From Phaeospirillum sp. (GTDB lineage: Bacteria > Pseudomonadota > Alphaproteobacteria > Rhodospirillales > Magnetospirillaceae): a stretch of DNA of 64,000 nt. The position numbers and the translations under genes were made by a program. Below the pieces are notes generated by a model. That model saw only the letters and a program-made list of their open reading frames with translations, did not search any database and was not told where the DNA came from. The DNA lies in the NCBI GenBank assembly GCA_030651575.1, contig JAUSFB010000077.1:39057-103056 (forward strand), read 5' to 3'. Below, piece by piece: positions 61,006 to 64,000 of the stretch (within the stretch, counting starts at the first letter, position 1; every line of letters begins with the position of its first letter).

Positions 61006-63156
61006 CTATCTGGCCGCGCCGCGCGCCTTCAGCAGGTCGAGAATCTCGGCCGCCGCCTTGGGGATGTTGGTTCCGGGGCCATAGACCGCCGCGACGCCCG
61101 CCTGATAGAGAAAGTCGTAATCCTGGGTCGGGATGACGCCGCCGGTCACCACCAGGATGTCGCCGGCGCCCTGGGCCTTTAACTCACCGATCAGGGCCGG
61201 CACCAGAGTCTTGTGTCCCGCCGCCAGCGAGGACGCCGCCACGATGTGGACGTCGTTTTCGACCGCTTGGCGTGCCGCCTCTTCCGGGGTCTGGAACAGC
61301 GGCCCGATATCCACGTCAAAGCCCAGATCGGCGAAGGCGGTGGCGATGACCTTGGCGCCGCGGTCATGACCGTCCTGGCCCATCTTGCACACCAGCATAC
61401 GCGGCCGGCGGCCTTCGGTCTTGGCGAAGTCGGCGATATCGGCTTTCAGTTTGGCAAAACCCTCGTCGCCCTGATAAACGCCGCCGTAGACACCGGAGAT
61501 GGTGCGGTTGACGGCGCGGTGGCGGGTGAAGGTGGTCTCCAGCGCGTCGGAAATCTCGCCGATGGTGGCGCGCGCCCGGGTGGCGATCACCGCCAGTTCC
61601 AACAGATTGCCCTGGCCGGAGGCCGCCGCATCGGACAGGCCCTTCAACGCCGCCTCGACCACGGCCTTGTCGCGGGTCGCCTTGATGTGGTCGAGCCGCG
61701 CGATCTGCGAGTCGCGGACCTTGGCGTTGTCCACGTCCAGGATTTCGATGACGGTGTCGTCCTTGGGCTGGTACTTGTTGACGCCCACCACCACGTCCTC
61801 GCCGCGATCGACCCGGGCCTGGCGCCGTGCGGCGGCTTCCTCGATCTTCATCTTGGGCATGCCGGACTCGACCGCCTTGGTCATGCCGCCCAGCGCCTCG
61901 ACCTCCTGGATCAGCTTCCAGGCTTCCTCGGCGAGGCTGTTGGTCAGGCTTTCCACATAATACGATCCCGCCAGCGGATCGACCACATGGGGAATGCCGG
62001 TCTCTTCCTGGATGATCAGCTGGGTGTTGCGGGCGATACGGGCCGAGAACGGAGTCGGCAGGGCGATGGCCTCGTCCAGCGCGTTGGTGTGCAGGCTCTG
62101 AGTGCCGCCGAGAACCGCCGCCATGGCTTCGATGGTGGTGCGGATCACGTTGTTATAGGCGTCTTTTTCGGTCAGCGACACGCCAGAGGTCTGGCAGTGA
62201 GTCCGCAGCGCCATGGAGCCGGGATTGGTCGGGTCGAACTGCTTGATCATCCTGGCCCAGAGCAGGCGACCGGCGCGCAGCTTGGCCACTTCCATGAAGA
62301 AGTTCATGCCAATGGCCCAGAAGAACGACAGCCGTCCGGCGAACTCGTCGATTTTCAACCCGCTGGCCAGGGCGGTGCGGACATATTCCAGACCATCGGC
62401 CAGGGTGAAGGCCAGCTCTTGCACCGCCGTCGCGCCGGCTTCTTGCATGTGATAGCCGGAGATGGAGATGGAATTGAACTTGGGCATGTTCCTCGACGTG
62501 TAGGAAATGATGTCCGACACGATCCGCATGCTGGGAGCCGGCGGATAGATATAGGTGTTGCGGACCATGAACTCCTTGAGGATATCGTTCTGGATGGTGC
62601 CGCTCAGCTTGTCCGCCGATACGCCCTGTTCCTCGGCCGCGACGATGTAGCCGGCCAGGATGGGAAGCACCGCGCCGTTCATGGTCATGGACACGCTCAT
62701 CTTGTCGAGCGGAATGCCGTCGAACAGAATCTTCATGTCCTCGACCGAGTCGATGGCGACGCCGGCCTTGCCTACATCGCCCACCACGCGGGGATGATCG
62801 CTGTCATAGCCGCGGTGGGTGGCCAGATCGAACGCCACCGACAGGCCCATCTGACCGGCGGCCAGATTGGCGCGGTAGAACTTGTTGGAATCCTCGGCGG
62901 TGGAGAACCCGGCGTATTGGCGGATGGTCCAGGGCCGGTACGAATACATGGTGGCGCGGGGACCACGGGTGAACGGCGGAAAACCGGGCAGGGAGTCCAG
63001 ATGGCTCAGGCCTTCCAGATCGGCGGCGGTGTAAAGCGGCTTGACCTTGATCCCCTCGGCGGTCTCCCAGGTCAGGGTCTCCGGCGAGGCGCCCTTGAGA
63101 TCCTTCGAGGCCAAGGCCTCCCAATCGGCAAGGCTCTTCTTGGGGAACTCGGTCAT
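61006..63156 (-). CDS. mcm: Methylmalonyl-CoA mutase, large (catalytic) subunit
   Basis: 716 residues. N-terminal [20 protein letters not shown] and [20 protein letters not shown] form the substrate barrel; the C-terminal B12 domain has [20 protein letters not shown] (DxHxxG) with [10 protein letters not shown]. Interconverts methylmalonyl-CoA and succinyl-CoA in propionate use. No small subunit gene seen; the length fits the homodimeric type. Downstream of carbonic anhydrase on the same strand. Confidence 0.97.
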   Translation of the reverse strand: MTEFPKKSLADWEALASKDLKGASPETLTWETAEGIKVKPLYTAADLEGLSHLDSLPGFPPFTRGPRATMYSYRPWTIRQYAGFSTAEDSNKFYRANLAAGQMGLSVAFDLATHRGYDSDHPRVVGDVGKAGVAIDSVEDMKILFDGIPLDKMSVSMTMNGAVLPILAGYIVAAEEQGVSADKLSGTIQNDILKEFMVRNTYIYPPAPSMRIVSDIISYTSRNMPKFNSISISGYHMQEAGATAVQELAFTLADGLEYVRTALASGLKIDEFAGRLSFFWAIGMNFFMEVAKLRAGRLLWARMIKQFDPTNPGSMALRTHCQTSGVSLTEKDAYNNVIRTTIEAMAAVLGGTQSLHTNALDEAIALPTPFSARIARNTQLIIQEETGIPHVVDPLAGSYYVESLTNSLAEEAWKLIQEVEALGGMTKAVESGMPKMKIEEAAARRQARVDRGEDVVVGVNKYQPKDDTVIEILDVDNAKVRDSQIARLDHIKATRDKAVVEAALKGLSDAAASGQGNLLELAVIATRARATIGEISDALETTFTRHRAVNRTISGVYGGVYQGDEGFAKLKADIADFAKTEGRRPRMLVCKMGQDGHDRGAKVIATAFADLGFDVDIGPLFQTPEEAARQAVENDVHIVAASSLAAGHKTLVPALIGELKAQGAGDILVVTGGVIPTQDYDFLYQAGVAAVYGPGTNIPKAAAEILDLLKARGAAR

Positions 63157-63198
63157 CGTCCGTCTCCGTTTCTTGTGTTCGCCCTCAATCGCCGGGCG

Positions 63199-63855
63199 TT
63201 AAAAGGCCCCGCGCATCAGGTAGGATGCGCCCAATTCGTCGAAGGACTTTACCCCCGCCACTGTCGGCCCCAGCGGTCGCACCAGCCCGTCTTCCAGGCC
63301 ATAGACCCAGGAATGGACCGCCAGCTTTTGCCCCCGCCGCCACGCATCCTGGATGATGGGGTTGCGGCAGACATTGCGGACCTGCTGCATGACGTTCAAC
63401 TCGCACAACCGATTTACCCGCGCCGTCTCGGTGGGCAGCATATCCAATTCATGGCGGTGGCACTCGCAAATATCGCGCACCGGACGGATCCAGTGCTCGG
63501 CCACGCCAAGACGCATGTCGTGCAAGGCCGCCCGAACCCCGGAACAGCCGTAATGACCGCAGACGATGATGTGTTTCACCTTGAGGACGTCAACGGCGAA
63601 TTGCAACACCGACAAGGCGTTGAGGTCGGCATTTTGGATCAGATTGGCGACATTGCGATGAACGAACAGTTCACCGGGTTCCAGCCCGACGATTTCGTTG
63701 GCCGGAACCCGGGAATCGGCACAGCCGATCCACAGATAGCCGGGGGTCTGCTGCTGGGCCAGATGGGCGAAGAAGCCCGGCCGGGTGCGTTCGGTCTCCT
63801 CGGCCCAGCTCCGGTTATTGGCGAGCAGACGGTCGATCCCCGGCACCTTGGTCAT
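63199..63855 (-). CDS. can: Beta-class carbonic anhydrase
   Basis: 218 residues. Zinc ligands in WIGCADSRVPANEIVG (Cys, with the catalytic Asp-Arg pair) and IIVCGHYGCSGVRAAL (His, Cys). Also RVNRLCELNVMQQVRNV, typical of the can/cynT type. Its start overlaps the carboxylase stop (ATGA), placing it between carboxylase and mutase, where it can supply bicarbonate for carboxylation. Confidence 0.97.
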   Translation of the reverse strand: MTKVPGIDRLLANNRSWAEETERTRPGFFAHLAQQQTPGYLWIGCADSRVPANEIVGLEPGELFVHRNVANLIQNADLNALSVLQFAVDVLKVKHIIVCGHYGCSGVRAALHDMRLGVAEHWIRPVRDICECHRHELDMLPTETARVNRLCELNVMQQVRNVCRNPIIQDAWRRGQKLAVHSWVYGLEDGLVRPLGPTVAGVKSFDELGASYLMRGAF

Positions 63856-64000
63856 ACGGCGAACTCGATAATTTTCTGATCGACGGCGAGTGAGTCTCCG
63901 GCTTTGGCGTGGAGTTTTGCGATGGTTCCGTCGCGTTCGGCCTTGAGGATATTTTCCATTTTCATGGCTTCGATGACGGCCAGGGCTTCGCCGGCCTTGA
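63852..64000 (-). CDS. Biotin carboxyl-carrier end of an acyl-CoA carboxylase alpha subunit (partial)
   Basis: Only the last 49 residues are in the window; the gene continues beyond 64000. Contains VIEAMKMENILKAERDGTIA, where EAMKMEN is the biotinyl-lysine site, and ends KIIEFAV. Given the downstream mutase, most likely propionyl-CoA carboxylase alpha; 3-methylcrotonyl-CoA carboxylase is possible. Confidence 0.85.
   Translation of the reverse strand, partial: KAGEALAVIEAMKMENILKAERDGTIAKLHAKAGDSLAVDQKIIEFAV

Noticed and set aside
61213..63879. 888-codon plus-strand frame opposite mcm and the carbonic anhydrase gene
   Set aside because: Antisense shadow of two well-identified genes; low-complexity composition.
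1..64000. tRNA, rRNA, integrase or attachment-site signals
   Set aside because: Looked for around the phage module edges and elsewhere; none could be supported from the sequence by eye.

Overview
The window is GC-rich, densely packed bacterial chromosome. A bc1 operon with a fused cytochrome b/c1 gene, a PetP/PetR-type regulator pair, an HprK-RapZ-EIIA-HPr-EI regulatory PTS set, DUF2336, many chemoreceptors and hemerythrins, and a methylmalonyl-CoA/propionyl-CoA carboxylase cluster point to an alphaproteobacterium. The best fit is a Magnetospirillum-like member of the Rhodospirillales. That genus call is inference; no rRNA or tRNA gene was seen.

Layout: 0-5 kb holds the 3' end of an M48 metalloprotease gene, small envelope proteins, murJ and a secreted nuclease. 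5-8 kb holds an enoyl-CoA hydratase, the first array of a ~103 bp repeat, a methyltransferase and trmL. 8.2-10.9 kb is the petA-petBC operon. 11-17 kb holds a FabI paralogue, a diguanylate cyclase/DUF2336 pair, a heme-c chemoreceptor and ilvE. 17.9-20.5 kb is petP-petR-histidine kinase, with a shortened repeat unit between the last two. 20.5-28.5 kb holds a ParA-like ATPase, two hemerythrins, rlmJ, a split Aer-type PAS/chemoreceptor pair, the largest repeat array and envelope genes. 28.6-36 kb holds ahcY, the regulatory PTS operon, a fourth repeat locus and slt. 36-49 kb holds a DUF1848 protein, a tesA-FIST-thpR-lipoprotein series, an ABC exporter pair, a Bax-inhibitor-1 protein, two tandem TrkH genes, and an ODP-like metallo-beta-lactamase-fold protein paired with an unusual chemoreceptor-like helical protein.

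49.3-61.0 kb is a T7-like (podovirus) structural and lysis module: capsid, tail tubular A and B, tail fibre, a free-standing tail-fibre N-domain, terminase large subunit, 3TM holin, lysozyme and a possible internal virion protein. Portal, scaffold, large internal virion proteins, replication genes and integrase are not seen. A good sigma70-type promoter precedes it, hairpin terminators punctuate it, and a ferritin-like gene and a dodecin gene sit inside it around a perfect 10-bp inverted repeat. The last 3 kb returns to core metabolism: methylmalonyl-CoA mutase, beta-carbonic anhydrase and the biotin end of an acyl-CoA carboxylase alpha subunit, apparently one operon.

Most notable: the ~103 bp repeat family at four loci, one copy of which supplies the ribosome binding site of a histidine kinase; the portal-less T7-like cluster with iron/flavin protein genes inside; and the ODP-like protein next to a protein carrying two degenerate chemoreceptor-tip segments.
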